From MFD04716-140 sp963703125 (GTDB taxonomy: Bacteria > Bacteroidota > Bacteroidia > Flavobacteriales > Flavobacteriaceae), in the NCBI GenBank assembly GCA_963703125.1, contig OY969790.1, positions 2,170,001 to 2,234,000 of the forward strand: a DNA stretch of 64,000 nucleotides. Reading direction: 5' to 3'. The number at the start of each line of letters is the position of its first letter. Positions within the stretch are counted from its first letter, which is position 1. The notes beneath the pieces are model-generated. The model did not search any database and was not told where the DNA came from. It was given only the letters and a program-made list of their open reading frames with translations. The position numbers and the translations under genes are program-made. Positions 1 to 8,972 of this stretch are shown piece by piece.

Positions 1-510
1 GTAGTTCCACCAATCCGCTTGGTGGCCATGGGTCAAAAATATTTCTTGATGGGTTTCCGAATGTTTTAAAACCACCCCTTCGTGATAATTGATTCCTTCA
101 AAAAGCTCTTTGTCGGTACCATCTATGGGTTCAAAGTAACTTGAGAGATTTTTTTTAACATATTCGGGATCTTTGTAGACCATATCATGGTTTCCCCAAA
201 GCATATGCAATCGGTTGTTCAAATGAAATAATCGTATGAGACCAAAAACATCTTTATGGGCCTCAAATATTGATTCAAAATTTATGTTCTCCCATAGTTC
301 GTCCCCATCACCTATTTCACAATAATCGAAACCCTCATTATAGTAGTGTTTCAGTGCATGAAAATAGATGTTCCTATTATTTGCAAAATCATCTGCGAAA
401 CTATTATCGCCCCTGTGGCAGTCACTGAACAATATGAATTTGGAAGAATCATCAAAAGGCACAATTTTGGCATTTTCATAGGCCCTTGTCAAACGGAAGT
501 GAGCGTACAT
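1..510 (-). CDS. Calcineurin-like metallophosphoesterase (C-terminus cut by window edge)
   Basis: A minus-strand reading frame is open from an ATG at 508-510 to the left edge, so the C-terminal part lies outside the window. It shows the metallophosphoesterase metal-binding blocks in order: FILFSDCHRGDN near residue 24, EIGDGDELWE near residue 62, LWGNHDM near residue 100, and THGHQADWW at the truncated end. These supply the Asp/His/Asn ligands of a two-metal phosphoesterase site. No signal peptide is seen, so it is probably cytoplasmic. It is divergent from the GAF gene with about 130 bp between them. Substrate unknown; UDP-diacylglucosamine hydrolases and general phosphodiesterases share this fold. 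Family assignment is firm, specific function is not. Confidence 0.8.
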   Translation of the reverse strand, partial: MYAHFRLTRAYENAKIVPFDDSSKFILFSDCHRGDNSFADDFANNRNIYFHALKHYYNEGFDYCEIGDGDELWENINFESIFEAHKDVFGLIRLFHLNNRLHMLWGNHDMVYKDPEYVKKNLSSYFEPIDGTDKELFEGINYHEGVVLKHSETHQEIFLTHGHQADWWNY

Positions 511-640
511 TCAATAATTTTTATAAATATCCAAAAAAGCTAGCTAACTACGATATATATACCCCATTAAAGATTGCCTAATTTTTGTAATTTTACAGGT
601 GCTTCATGGACTAAAATACACACATTAACAAGGGTAGGTT

Positions 641-3010
641 ATGGATTTAGATATTGAATCGCCAATAGAACTCCAGATTGGTTTTGGTAAACTGTTGCAG
701 AACTATGAGCAAATCGCCCAAAGTAAGGACGTTTTTTTGGCCAAAAAGGCCGAGCGGATTTTGGCCGCAGCAGTTCCGTTTCCCGAACTGAGGGAAGGCC
801 TTGTCGATGTTTCAATGTTGAAGAAGCACGAAAAGACCATCAAAATACTACTTGAGGATATTTTTCCTGAGGCCTTGACGCACAACGAGATCAAGGTGGC
901 CTCGTTCATTTACAACAATGCGGTTTTTTACTCGACCAAACGCTTTCAGAAGATCATTGGTGAGGCCGGTCCCGATTTTGAGTTGGAAATCGGCAATCTG
1001 TCGGCGGATATCAACTATATCATGGCGGCCAATGCGGTTCTGGCGTATCACTATGGTTTTGTGATGGATTATAGAAGGCCGTTATTTTTTCATATACCCG
1101 ACGCCAAAGGGGTGACCCACCATTACCGCATTTTATACAATGGTGATTTTATGGAGTTAGTTCCGACCGAAAAGGCCAAAGAGCTTACCCAAGATGACTT
1201 TGACGAGTTGATGGCCAGCCCTGACGATTTAAAACTTTGGAAGGAGAAAATTCCCCCTAACAGTTTTATATCCCGTGGTTTTGTCATCGCCAACATGTTT
1301 GATGTTACCGCAGAATATTCCATATCTGAGATAAAATCGAACCTGATATCCATGAACAAAGAGGGTAAGAAGGATTTTATGGAAAACATGAACGAGGTTT
1401 TCCGTTCGTTGTTCAACCTACCTGATATTCGCGCCGGGTTTGTCATTTATAATGCCAAAGAGAACCAATTCGAAAAAGTACACGATGGGAACATGGGCAG
1501 TTTTTTGCTGAATGAAATGGAAAGTATGGGATGTAAAAAGGCCTTGACCCCGGTTTCCTATCAAAACTTGCTCGAGAAGAACACCTATTTTGCGATTTCA
1601 AATGTGGATCGTTATTTGGAGGTTTTTGGTGAACACCCACTTTATAAGGCACTGCAAAAACAGGGCATCAAAAGTGCGATTCTTGCCCCGATCGGTGAAG
1701 TCGGTGAAATTTTGGGCGTTCTTGAACTGGTTTCGAAAAATGCGAACGAACTGAACAGCATCAATGCCGGGAAACTTGAAGATGTTATGCCCTTTATCGT
1801 TGCGGCCGTGAAGCGCAAGAATGCGGAACACGCCAACCTGATAGATGCCGTTATACAAAATGAGTGTACCTCTGTGCACCCTTCGGTATATTGGCGGTTT
1901 CAAGAAGAAGCCGAACGTTTTATTGCTGGGGGTTATGAAGGCAAACACGCCTCCTTTAGCGAGATTGTTTTTAAGGATGTATACCCGCTCTATGGCCAGG
2001 TCGATATCAAAGATTCATCCCAGGCGCGCAATCTTTCCATTCAGCGCGATCTGATGATTCAATTATCGGAAGCGAACAAAGTACTTGGTGAGGCCTTGCA
2101 ACGTAAAAAATTGCCCATTTACGAAGAAATGATGTTCAGGGTCAACAACCATTTGGACGCTGTCAAAGAGACGTTGCACACAAATGGGGAACAGGCCATT
2201 TTCAATTTCTTTGCGGATGATATACACCCTGTATTCGAGCATTTGAGGAAATCTGACAAAAATTTTGAGAGTATAGTCCTCGATTATGAATCTGGTATTG
2301 ATTCGGATACCAAATCGTATTATGACCACCGCAGAAATTACGATGAAAGCGTAATGGGCATTAACAAAGAAATGGTGAAGGTCATTGACAAAAGACAAGA
2401 GGACGCACAAAGCATGTATCCCCATTATTTTGAACGTTACAAGACCGATGGGATCGAACACAATATCTACATCGGGGATACGATCACAGGGAAACGCGAG
2501 TTTGACCTTATTTACCTTAATAATCTGAGATTATGGCAGTTACAGGTCATGTGCGAGATGGAAAACACCCACTATAAATTGAAGGGACGATTACCAGTTC
2601 CTTTGGATGTCACGTCATTGATTTTGGTGTACAATACCTCATTGTCGATCCGTTTTCGAATGGACGAGAAGCGTTTTGATGTGGACGGCACCTACAATGC
2701 ACGCTATGAGGTTATCAAGAAACGCATTGATAAATCGTTGATAAGGGGCTCCAGGGAACGACTCACCAAACCGGGAAAAATGGTCGTAGTGTATTCACAA
2801 AAAAAGGATGAGCTAGAATACTTGCGCTATATCAAATTCCTCAAATCAAAAGGATACTTTACGGGAGATATAGAAATTGTTGAACTTGAAGGCCTGCAAG
2901 GCGTTTCAGGTCTTAAGGCCATACGTGCGGGTATTCTTTATCACACAAATAAGGACAAACCCGAGAAAACCTACACGTACGAGGATCTTATGGAAGAGTT
3001 GAAGGCCTAA
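641..3010 (+). CDS. GAF domain-containing protein, 789 aa
   Basis: Large soluble protein without signal peptide or membrane segment. Residues about 250-400 have the alternating helix/strand pattern of a GAF sensor domain, with AGFVIYN and SAILAPIGEVGEILGVLELV strands. The flanking N-terminal (1-240) and C-terminal (400-789) regions are not assigned. There is no kinase, cyclase or phosphodiesterase output motif, so any ligand it senses (nucleotide, tetrapyrrole or other) is unknown. The ATG at 641 follows an AT-rich leader. The gene ends only 3 bp from the convergent HD-PycTM gene. Proteins of this architecture are familiar single-copy genes in Flavobacteriia. The GAF call is from pattern recognition. 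Confidence 0.75.
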   Translation: MDLDIESPIELQIGFGKLLQNYEQIAQSKDVFLAKKAERILAAAVPFPELREGLVDVSMLKKHEKTIKILLEDIFPEALTHNEIKVASFIYNNAVFYSTKRFQKIIGEAGPDFELEIGNLSADINYIMAANAVLAYHYGFVMDYRRPLFFHIPDAKGVTHHYRILYNGDFMELVPTEKAKELTQDDFDELMASPDDLKLWKEKIPPNSFISRGFVIANMFDVTAEYSISEIKSNLISMNKEGKKDFMENMNEVFRSLFNLPDIRAGFVIYNAKENQFEKVHDGNMGSFLLNEMESMGCKKALTPVSYQNLLEKNTYFAISNVDRYLEVFGEHPLYKALQKQGIKSAILAPIGEVGEILGVLELVSKNANELNSINAGKLEDVMPFIVAAVKRKNAEHANLIDAVIQNECTSVHPSVYWRFQEEAERFIAGGYEGKHASFSEIVFKDVYPLYGQVDIKDSSQARNLSIQRDLMIQLSEANKVLGEALQRKKLPIYEEMMFRVNNHLDAVKETLHTNGEQAIFNFFADDIHPVFEHLRKSDKNFESIVLDYESGIDSDTKSYYDHRRNYDESVMGINKEMVKVIDKRQEDAQSMYPHYFERYKTDGIEHNIYIGDTITGKREFDLIYLNNLRLWQLQVMCEMENTHYKLKGRLPVPLDVTSLILVYNTSLSIRFRMDEKRFDVDGTYNARYEVIKKRIDKSLIRGSRERLTKPGKMVVVYSQKKDELEYLRYIKFLKSKGYFTGDIEIVELEGLQGVSGLKAIRAGILYHTNKDKPEKTYTYEDLMEELKA

Positions 3011-3013
3011 AAC

Positions 3014-4222
3014 CTAAAACAATGAGGTCACTTCAACAATTCGGCTGGGTCCAAAAAATCGAAATGCAACTCCAAACGCGATAACGGAAAGGACGACCCC
3101 TATCATGAAAACAGTATAGGTCAACCTAAGAATTTTGTATTTTCTGTTCAAAACAAGACCTAGAAAATATAGATCTTTTGTCAATGACGAATAAATGTAT
3201 TCTTTGTCCTTTACCAATTCCTGAATGGCCCATTCATAATCTGAAAGGCTCATTTTATGGAAATTTCCAAAAAAGAGCAGATTAACCTTTTTATTACTTA
3301 CATCTTCCTTGGTGAACTCCCCACTTGTAACATTGGGGCGAGTGGCCAGAACCGCCAAGACCATGGAAGTGACACTAAAACAAATCAATATGATCGTTGG
3401 GTAAATCAAATAGGAATTTGACGGATTATCTAATTTCGTAATCAAATTTGATAGTACAAGCGAAATGATAATCGCATTCACCGAAAGCAGGATATTGGCC
3501 TTGGTATCAGCTATATTGCTTAAGGTCAAATGGTTTTTTGAAGTCACCCTGAATAACGTCTGTATGCCGCGATCCGGACCCTCATTTTTGTATTTTGCCT
3601 TTAGTTGTTCTTTTTTGGCGATTTCCTTTTCGGTGTTTTTGTCCTTTAGCAGCTTTTTTAAATTTCTATTTTTTTCTTCTTGCCAGTTATTTTTGGCGTA
3701 ATCGGTATAAAAAGAATGCTCTTTTTCAAATACTTCTATATTAATGTCCCTCCATTCTTTTCCTGAATATTCCGCCAATCCCAAAAGTGCCAGTTCCTCA
3801 CGAAGGTATTCGGCAGTTTCTCTATAACTTTTTTGACCAAAATGGGAACTATCGGCATCGCGTATAATCATTTCCGAAGGCGATTGCGGAATGTGTAATC
3901 GTTTGGTTGCCCGTATAAGTTCTTCGATTTTTTTGATTTCATCGGGGTCATGGCCGTTGGTCCTGAGAAACTCGCTTGCTATGGCGCAACTGGTTTCCTC
4001 ATGATTTTTGACGCCCTTTGTATAGCCCGTGTCATGAAGCCATGCTGCAAGTATAACACGTTCCCGCTCCTTTTCGTCTAAGCCGCCCTCAAGAAGTAAT
4101 TCCTTTGCGCTTTTGACGATGCGCTGTGTATGCCGTAAATTATGATATAGGTATTTGGGGTCAAGATCATTGGTCAATAAATCGGTTACGAATTGTTCAG
4201 TCTTTTCAATTATTTCCGACAT
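3014..4222 (-). CDS. HD-domain phosphohydrolase fused to PycTM-type (Pycsar effector) membrane domain
   Basis: Two-part 402-residue protein. Residues 1-135 form an HD phosphohydrolase: YHNLRH (H27, H31), WLHDTGY (H63-D64), NHEETS (H74) and IRDADSSH (D122) give the metal site, as in nucleotide or alarmone hydrolases. A charged linker (about 180-220) leads to a PycTM/DUF5706-like module with SNIADTKANILLSVNA (235-250) running into TM1 (243-262), TM2 (271-293), a conserved soluble loop FGNFHKMSLSDYEWA, and a last TM (369-390). PycTM proteins are effectors of Pycsar anti-phage systems that respond to cyclic pyrimidine nucleotides. No uridylate/cytidylate cyclase is adjacent here. Whether this fused form is a defence effector or a housekeeping membrane nucleotide hydrolase is open. 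It is divergent from the phosphoesterase-Omp85 gene, 56 bp apart. Confidence 0.75.
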   Translation of the reverse strand: MSEIIEKTEQFVTDLLTNDLDPKYLYHNLRHTQRIVKSAKELLLEGGLDEKERERVILAAWLHDTGYTKGVKNHEETSCAIASEFLRTNGHDPDEIKKIEELIRATKRLHIPQSPSEMIIRDADSSHFGQKSYRETAEYLREELALLGLAEYSGKEWRDINIEVFEKEHSFYTDYAKNNWQEEKNRNLKKLLKDKNTEKEIAKKEQLKAKYKNEGPDRGIQTLFRVTSKNHLTLSNIADTKANILLSVNAIIISLVLSNLITKLDNPSNSYLIYPTIILICFSVTSMVLAVLATRPNVTSGEFTKEDVSNKKVNLLFFGNFHKMSLSDYEWAIQELVKDKEYIYSSLTKDLYFLGLVLNRKYKILRLTYTVFMIGVVLSVIAFGVAFRFFGPSRIVEVTSLF

Positions 4223-4230
4223 GGGTGAGT

Positions 4231-4238
4231 TATATTTG
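4231..4238 (+). promoter_or_regulatory. Bacteroidota -7 box for the phosphoesterase-Omp85 gene
   Basis: TATATTTG matches the TAnnTTTG consensus and lies 40 bp before the ATG at 4279, in the short divergent spacer. No good TTG box is seen at the expected distance, so confidence is limited. Confidence 0.35.
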
Positions 4239-4278
4239 AGTTACAAAATACGAAATTTTGACCTCAGGAACATTCTGA

Positions 4279-7200
4279 ATGAAAAAATATTACCGCCTTC
4301 TTTGGTTAGTGGCTTTGATGGCAGGTTGTGCAACACAAAGAGCCAAATATGGCGATTTACAGGCAGTTGACATAGAGCCCACCTCGGCCAAAGTCTTACA
4401 TACATTTTATTTGATCGGTGATGGGGGAAAGTCGCCCGAAGGAAAGTTGAATCCGGCATTGAAACTGTTCAAGGAACGATTGGCCAAGGCGGATACGAAC
4501 AGTACTACCATTTTTTTGGGGGACAATGTTTACCCGGCCGGGCTGCCCCCAGAAAAGGACGAACAATATAAAGAAGCAATAAATAGCCTGGATGCCCAGT
4601 TAAAAACACTGGAAGATTTTAAGGGAAAACCTTTGTTCATTCCCGGGAACCACGATTGGTATTCCGAAGGTCTTGAGGGCCTGAACCTCCAGCAAGTGTA
4701 TATTCAAAATAAATTGGACAGCCAAAAGGTGTTCTTTCCCGAAAATGGTTGTCCGATCGAAACGATCGAGGTCAACGACGATATCATGATCATAGTGGTT
4801 GATACGGAATGGTACCTTACCAATTGGGACAAGCACCCAAACATGAACGACCGTTGTACGATAAAGGATCGGGAAAAGTTCTTCGAGGAAATCGAAGGGC
4901 TGATAAAGAAGAACACCGATAAAACTACGATTCTGGCACTACATCACCCTATGACCACTTATGGGCTTCATGGCGGGCAATTTTCAATGAAGCGAAATCT
5001 GTATCCATCCAATAATGGCGTCCCCTTGCCCATAGTAGGTTCTTTGATCAATGTATTGCGCAAGACCACGGGGGCATCCCGAGAAGATCTATCGAATAAA
5101 CGCTATAATGAACTTAGGAAACGCATCCTGACCTTGGCCCAATATTCTGAAAAAGTAATTATCGTTTCAGGCCATGAACATTCCTTGCAATATATCGTGG
5201 AGGAAAATACACCGCAAATAGTAAGCGGCTCAGGGGCTAAGCAAGAGGCGACCAGATTGTTGAACGGAAGCCGGTTTTCAGCAGGAAAAATGGGCTATGC
5301 CAAATTGGAAGTTTACAATGACGGCTCTTCAAATGTGTATTTCTACGGAGTGGACGGCACCGAACAGGAAGAAGGCCTTTTTAGCACACAGGTTTTGAGG
5401 CCCGATGAAAGAGATACAGGGAAATACTATTCAAAAGACTTTCCGTCCGAAATGAAAGCATCCATATACACAAAGGAAGAAACCGATAAAAGCGGATTTT
5501 TTAAATGGATTTGGGGCAATCGCTATCGAGATGTTTATTCCACTGAAGTTTCTGTACCGACCGTAGATCTTGATACGATGTTCGGTGGCCTGAAAGTGGT
5601 TCGAAAGGGTGGAGGCCATCAATCGAAATCATTGCGACTGGTAAATCCGGATGGGAAGGAATATGTAATGCGGGCACTCAAAAAAAGTGCCGAGATTTAT
5701 TTGCAGGCCATGGCTTTTAAAGACCAATATGTGGTCGGCGATTTTGAGGACACTTACACCGAAGGTCTTTTGGAAGACTTTTATACGGGCTCACATCCTT
5801 ATGCGCCTTTTACCATTGGCAAGCTTTCCGATGCTGTCGGTATTTACCATACCAACCCGGCTTTATATTTTGTGCCCAAACAAGATGCCATAAAAAACGT
5901 TGACGACGAATTTGGCGATGAACTGTATATGATTGAAGAACGTGCCGACGGTGGCCATAGCGACCAGAAAAGTTTTGGAAACTCGAACATCTTGATCAGT
6001 ACCGATGACCTTTTGAAAAAACTCCGTAAAGATGAGGACAATGAAGTTGACAAGGCGGCCTATATACGTGCGCGCTTGTTCGATATGATGATCGGGGACT
6101 GGGATCGGCATACCGATCAATGGCGTTGGACGGAGTTTGAGAACAAGGAAAACGGAAAGGTGCTGTACAGACCCGTTCCGCGAGATCGTGATCAGGTTTT
6201 TTCGATTATGGGCGATGGGTTTTTAATGAACTTGGCCACGAGGATCATTCCAGGTTTGAGCTTAATGGAAGGTTTTAATGAAGAAATACGAAGTGTAAAG
6301 GGTTTCAATGGATCACCAAGGACTTTTGCATTGGATATGGTACTGCTTCCTGAAACCGATATCAAGCTCTGGGAACAGGAAGCGGAGTTTATTCAAAAGA
6401 ATATAACCGAAGCAGTTATCGACAGGGCATTTGAAGAATTTCCAAAGGAAGTAAGGGACGAAAATCTTCCCATAATTAAAAGGAAATTGTTGGCCAGGAA
6501 GAGCAACCTACTTCAAACGGCCAGAGAATATTACGGTATCATCAACAAGTTTTCAGTGGTCGTTGGAACGGACAAGGACGATTATTTTACAATAAAGGGC
6601 CTTCCTGACGGAAAGACTGAAGTTATCGGAAACCGAATCCAAAAAGGAGAAAAAGGCGAACAGTTTTTTAATAAGACCTACGACCGTAATACGACCAAAG
6701 AGATTTGGGTCTATGGGCTTGACGACGACGACCGTTTTGACGTAAATGGAATACGATCGTCAAATAGCAAGATCAGAATCATCGGCGGTCATAACAACGA
6801 TATTTACAACATTGTCGATAGCAAAAGTGTATATATCTACGATCAAAAGGCCAAGAAAAATACTTTCGAAAATAACAACGGCGCAAGAATTAGACTGGGC
6901 AATGACTATGAGACAAATACGTATCAGCCCATAAAATTGAAACGTAGCACCAATCAGTTCATGCCGACGATCGGTTCGAACCCAGATGATGGCCTGCGTA
7001 TCGGTTTTTCGAATATCTATACGTATAACGGATTTTTGCAAAACCCTTTTACGAGCCAACATATCGTCCATGCCGCCTTTTATTTTGCCACCCAAGGTTT
7101 CGATATAGGTTACAAGGGTGAATTTGCACGGGTCATGGGCAAGGCGAACCTTGAACTTGCGGCAAAATTCACAAGTCCTAATTTCAGTATTAACTTTTTC

Positions 7201-7986
7201 GGTTTCGGAAATGAGACCGAAAATCTGGACGACGAGCTAGATCTTGATTATAACCGGGTAAAAATGGAAACCATACGGTTATCGCCCTCTTTGGTTTGGC
7301 GTGGCGAATTTGGATCAAAGTTGAGAACCGGAATTTCGTTTGAAAGCATCGAAGTAGAGGAGACCGAGGGCCGATTTGTCAATACCTTTTATGTTGCCAA
7401 TGGGCAAGAGAACCGAAAGGATTTCATAGGCGTTGAAGGGGAATATGAATATGCCAATACCGATAATACTGCCTTCCCCACTTTGGGCATGGCGACGTCA
7501 TTGCTGGCGGGCTATAAAACCTCGACAGATAACGATTCACAAGGTTTCGGGTATATTGTTCCCAGTCTTTCATTCGATTATAAGCTGATACCGAGTGGAA
7601 GACTTGTTCTGGCCACTAAATGGAAGGCCCATTTTAATATTGGCGATGGATATGAATTTTACCAAGCTGCCAGCACTGGCGGTATCGATGGTCTTCGCGG
7701 GTTCAGGAACCAACGTTTTACCGGAAAGAAATCATACTATCAAAATACCGACATCCGCTATAGTCTGCGAAAGATAAAGACCGGCTTGTTACCCTTGGCA
7801 ATGGGCCTTTACGGAGGCTTCGATTATGGCAGGGTCTGGTTGGAAGATCAAGATTCAGACCAATGGCATACATCCTATGGAGGCGGATTTTTTCTGAATG
7901 CGGCCGATATTGTCTCCGCAAGAATTGCACTTTTTAACAGCGACGATGGATTGCGTTTTTCTTTTGGTCTTGGATTCGGGTTTTAA
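4279..7986 (+). CDS. Lipoprotein with metallophosphoesterase, kinase-like and Omp85-type barrel regions, 1235 aa
   Basis: A lipoprotein signal with lipobox ALMAGC (C17) starts the protein. Residues 40-350 are a calcineurin-like phosphoesterase: LIGDGG (47-50), GDN (81-83), GNHDWY (123-128), LHHP (about 221) and SGHEHS (about 297). The middle (about 430-880) is not a phosphoesterase. It has GKEYVMRALKKS (about 459-470), GDWDRHTDQW (606-615) and PRDRDQVF (634-641), which resemble the Lys, catalytic Asp and metal Asp blocks of atypical kinases such as Fam20 and HipA. From about 890 to the end there are amphipathic beta strands, a GLRGF motif (1138-1142) like Omp85/TamA proteins, and an aromatic C-terminus (GLGFGF). 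Inferred location: outer membrane with periplasmic enzymatic head. The phosphoesterase and barrel are solid; the kinase-like reading is my inference. Confidence 0.8.
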   Translation: MKKYYRLLWLVALMAGCATQRAKYGDLQAVDIEPTSAKVLHTFYLIGDGGKSPEGKLNPALKLFKERLAKADTNSTTIFLGDNVYPAGLPPEKDEQYKEAINSLDAQLKTLEDFKGKPLFIPGNHDWYSEGLEGLNLQQVYIQNKLDSQKVFFPENGCPIETIEVNDDIMIIVVDTEWYLTNWDKHPNMNDRCTIKDREKFFEEIEGLIKKNTDKTTILALHHPMTTYGLHGGQFSMKRNLYPSNNGVPLPIVGSLINVLRKTTGASREDLSNKRYNELRKRILTLAQYSEKVIIVSGHEHSLQYIVEENTPQIVSGSGAKQEATRLLNGSRFSAGKMGYAKLEVYNDGSSNVYFYGVDGTEQEEGLFSTQVLRPDERDTGKYYSKDFPSEMKASIYTKEETDKSGFFKWIWGNRYRDVYSTEVSVPTVDLDTMFGGLKVVRKGGGHQSKSLRLVNPDGKEYVMRALKKSAEIYLQAMAFKDQYVVGDFEDTYTEGLLEDFYTGSHPYAPFTIGKLSDAVGIYHTNPALYFVPKQDAIKNVDDEFGDELYMIEERADGGHSDQKSFGNSNILISTDDLLKKLRKDEDNEVDKAAYIRARLFDMMIGDWDRHTDQWRWTEFENKENGKVLYRPVPRDRDQVFSIMGDGFLMNLATRIIPGLSLMEGFNEEIRSVKGFNGSPRTFALDMVLLPETDIKLWEQEAEFIQKNITEAVIDRAFEEFPKEVRDENLPIIKRKLLARKSNLLQTAREYYGIINKFSVVVGTDKDDYFTIKGLPDGKTEVIGNRIQKGEKGEQFFNKTYDRNTTKEIWVYGLDDDDRFDVNGIRSSNSKIRIIGGHNNDIYNIVDSKSVYIYDQKAKKNTFENNNGARIRLGNDYETNTYQPIKLKRSTNQFMPTIGSNPDDGLRIGFSNIYTYNGFLQNPFTSQHIVHAAFYFATQGFDIGYKGEFARVMGKANLELAAKFTSPNFSINFFGFGNETENLDDELDLDYNRVKMETIRLSPSLVWRGEFGSKLRTGISFESIEVEETEGRFVNTFYVANGQENRKDFIGVEGEYEYANTDNTAFPTLGMATSLLAGYKTSTDNDSQGFGYIVPSLSFDYKLIPSGRLVLATKWKAHFNIGDGYEFYQAASTGGIDGLRGFRNQRFTGKKSYYQNTDIRYSLRKIKTGLLPLAMGLYGGFDYGRVWLEDQDSDQWHTSYGGGFFLNAADIVSARIALFNSDDGLRFSFGLGFGF

Positions 7987-8111
7987 AAAAGCAATAATGC
8001 CATAATTATTAACCCGACGGCTATTGACCGTTATAAAAATATCCGGAAACAAGTGGCAATCAATATTTTGGTCTATTGTCTTTTATCTTTATTCTATCGT
8101 CTGCTCAATAT

Positions 8112-8972
8112 CTAATTGGGTAGTTTAAAAGTATATAGATTTCTGCCGCTCTTCCTCTTTTCTTCATCGGAAATTAAAAGTGTGGAGTCATTTTTAAAGC
8201 ACACAGATTCCAATTGTGTTCGCACTCCGAGGTCAATTGCCATCATTTTTCCACTGGCAAAATCTTCGCCAATAAAATCAGTGATGACGAACAATTTACC
8301 ATAACTTAAAAGAACAATTTTTTTACCTGTAGAAGATATATCCGCTGAGGTTATTTGGCAGGTTTTCCAATCATCACATGTTTTAATGAGTCCAATAAAT
8401 TCAGCATCATATGTTCCGGGAGAATCGGGTATTTTATAGATGTGTGCAGTGCCAGTGAAAGGAATGGACCTATTTTTTGTTATGATATATAGATTGGAAC
8501 CCAGATGGAAAAAGGCCTCCGCATCATAAAACATTTCGCTATCATTCGGTGGATAAGAGGATTGCTCGGGATACCGGAATCTTATTTTTTGAGCATCTAT
8601 TTTCGCCCCTTTTTCTGTATCTGGATTCGGCAGTTTATAGATTGCGAGGTTGTCCCTTTTGTTGCCATTATTACCAAAATCACCAATATAGAGATTACCT
8701 ATAGAGTCTAGTGCCAAGTCTTCCCAGTCATGATTTTTGACATTTTTAATCTGGAGCTTTTTTAGGGTATTTCCATCAAAATCTACTTTGTAAAGTTCTT
8801 CGGAATTTCCGCTATCTTCAACAACCCAAATGCCCGAGTCATCAAAATAGGCAATTCCCGAGTTTTCATCCAATGCATTGGGAAGTTTAGCAGTATAGGT
8901 AAGTTGACCGTAATTTGCGCAGCCTATAAACAAGCCCAGTATAAAAATAGGTATGAAAATTCTGTTTATCAA
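8112..8972 (-). CDS. Beta-propeller-like lipoprotein, 286 aa, TTG start
   Basis: Lipoprotein signal with lipobox GLFIGC (C18). The mature part has repeated short strand motifs (SGIAYFDDSGIWVVEDSGN, WEDLALDSIGNLYIGDFGNN, DAEAFFHLGSNLYIITKN) typical of a beta-propeller of the NHL or SdiA-regulated/esterase-like type; no catalytic residues are assigned. The start is a TTG at 8970-8972 that overlaps the TGA of the upstream haloperoxidase by four bases (TTGA), implying translational coupling. No later Met precedes the signal peptide, so the TTG start is well supported. Role unknown; probably a periplasmic or surface partner of the haloperoxidase-family protein. Confidence 0.7.
   Translation of the reverse strand: MINRIFIPIFILGLFIGCANYGQLTYTAKLPNALDENSGIAYFDDSGIWVVEDSGNSEELYKVDFDGNTLKKLQIKNVKNHDWEDLALDSIGNLYIGDFGNNGNKRDNLAIYKLPNPDTEKGAKIDAQKIRFRYPEQSSYPPNDSEMFYDAEAFFHLGSNLYIITKNRSIPFTGTAHIYKIPDSPGTYDAEFIGLIKTCDDWKTCQITSADISSTGKKIVLLSYGKLFVITDFIGEDFASGKMMAIDLGVRTQLESVCFKNDSTLLISDEEKRKSGRNLYTFKLPN

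Noticed and set aside
641..4222. GAF protein and HD-PycTM considered as a complete Pycsar system
   Set aside because: The GAF protein has no cyclase motifs and the genes are convergent, not an operon; no cyclase found in the window.
8020..8050. ACGG...CCGT hairpin between the Omp85 fusion and the propeller gene
   Set aside because: Only four base pairs and no T tract; likely chance.
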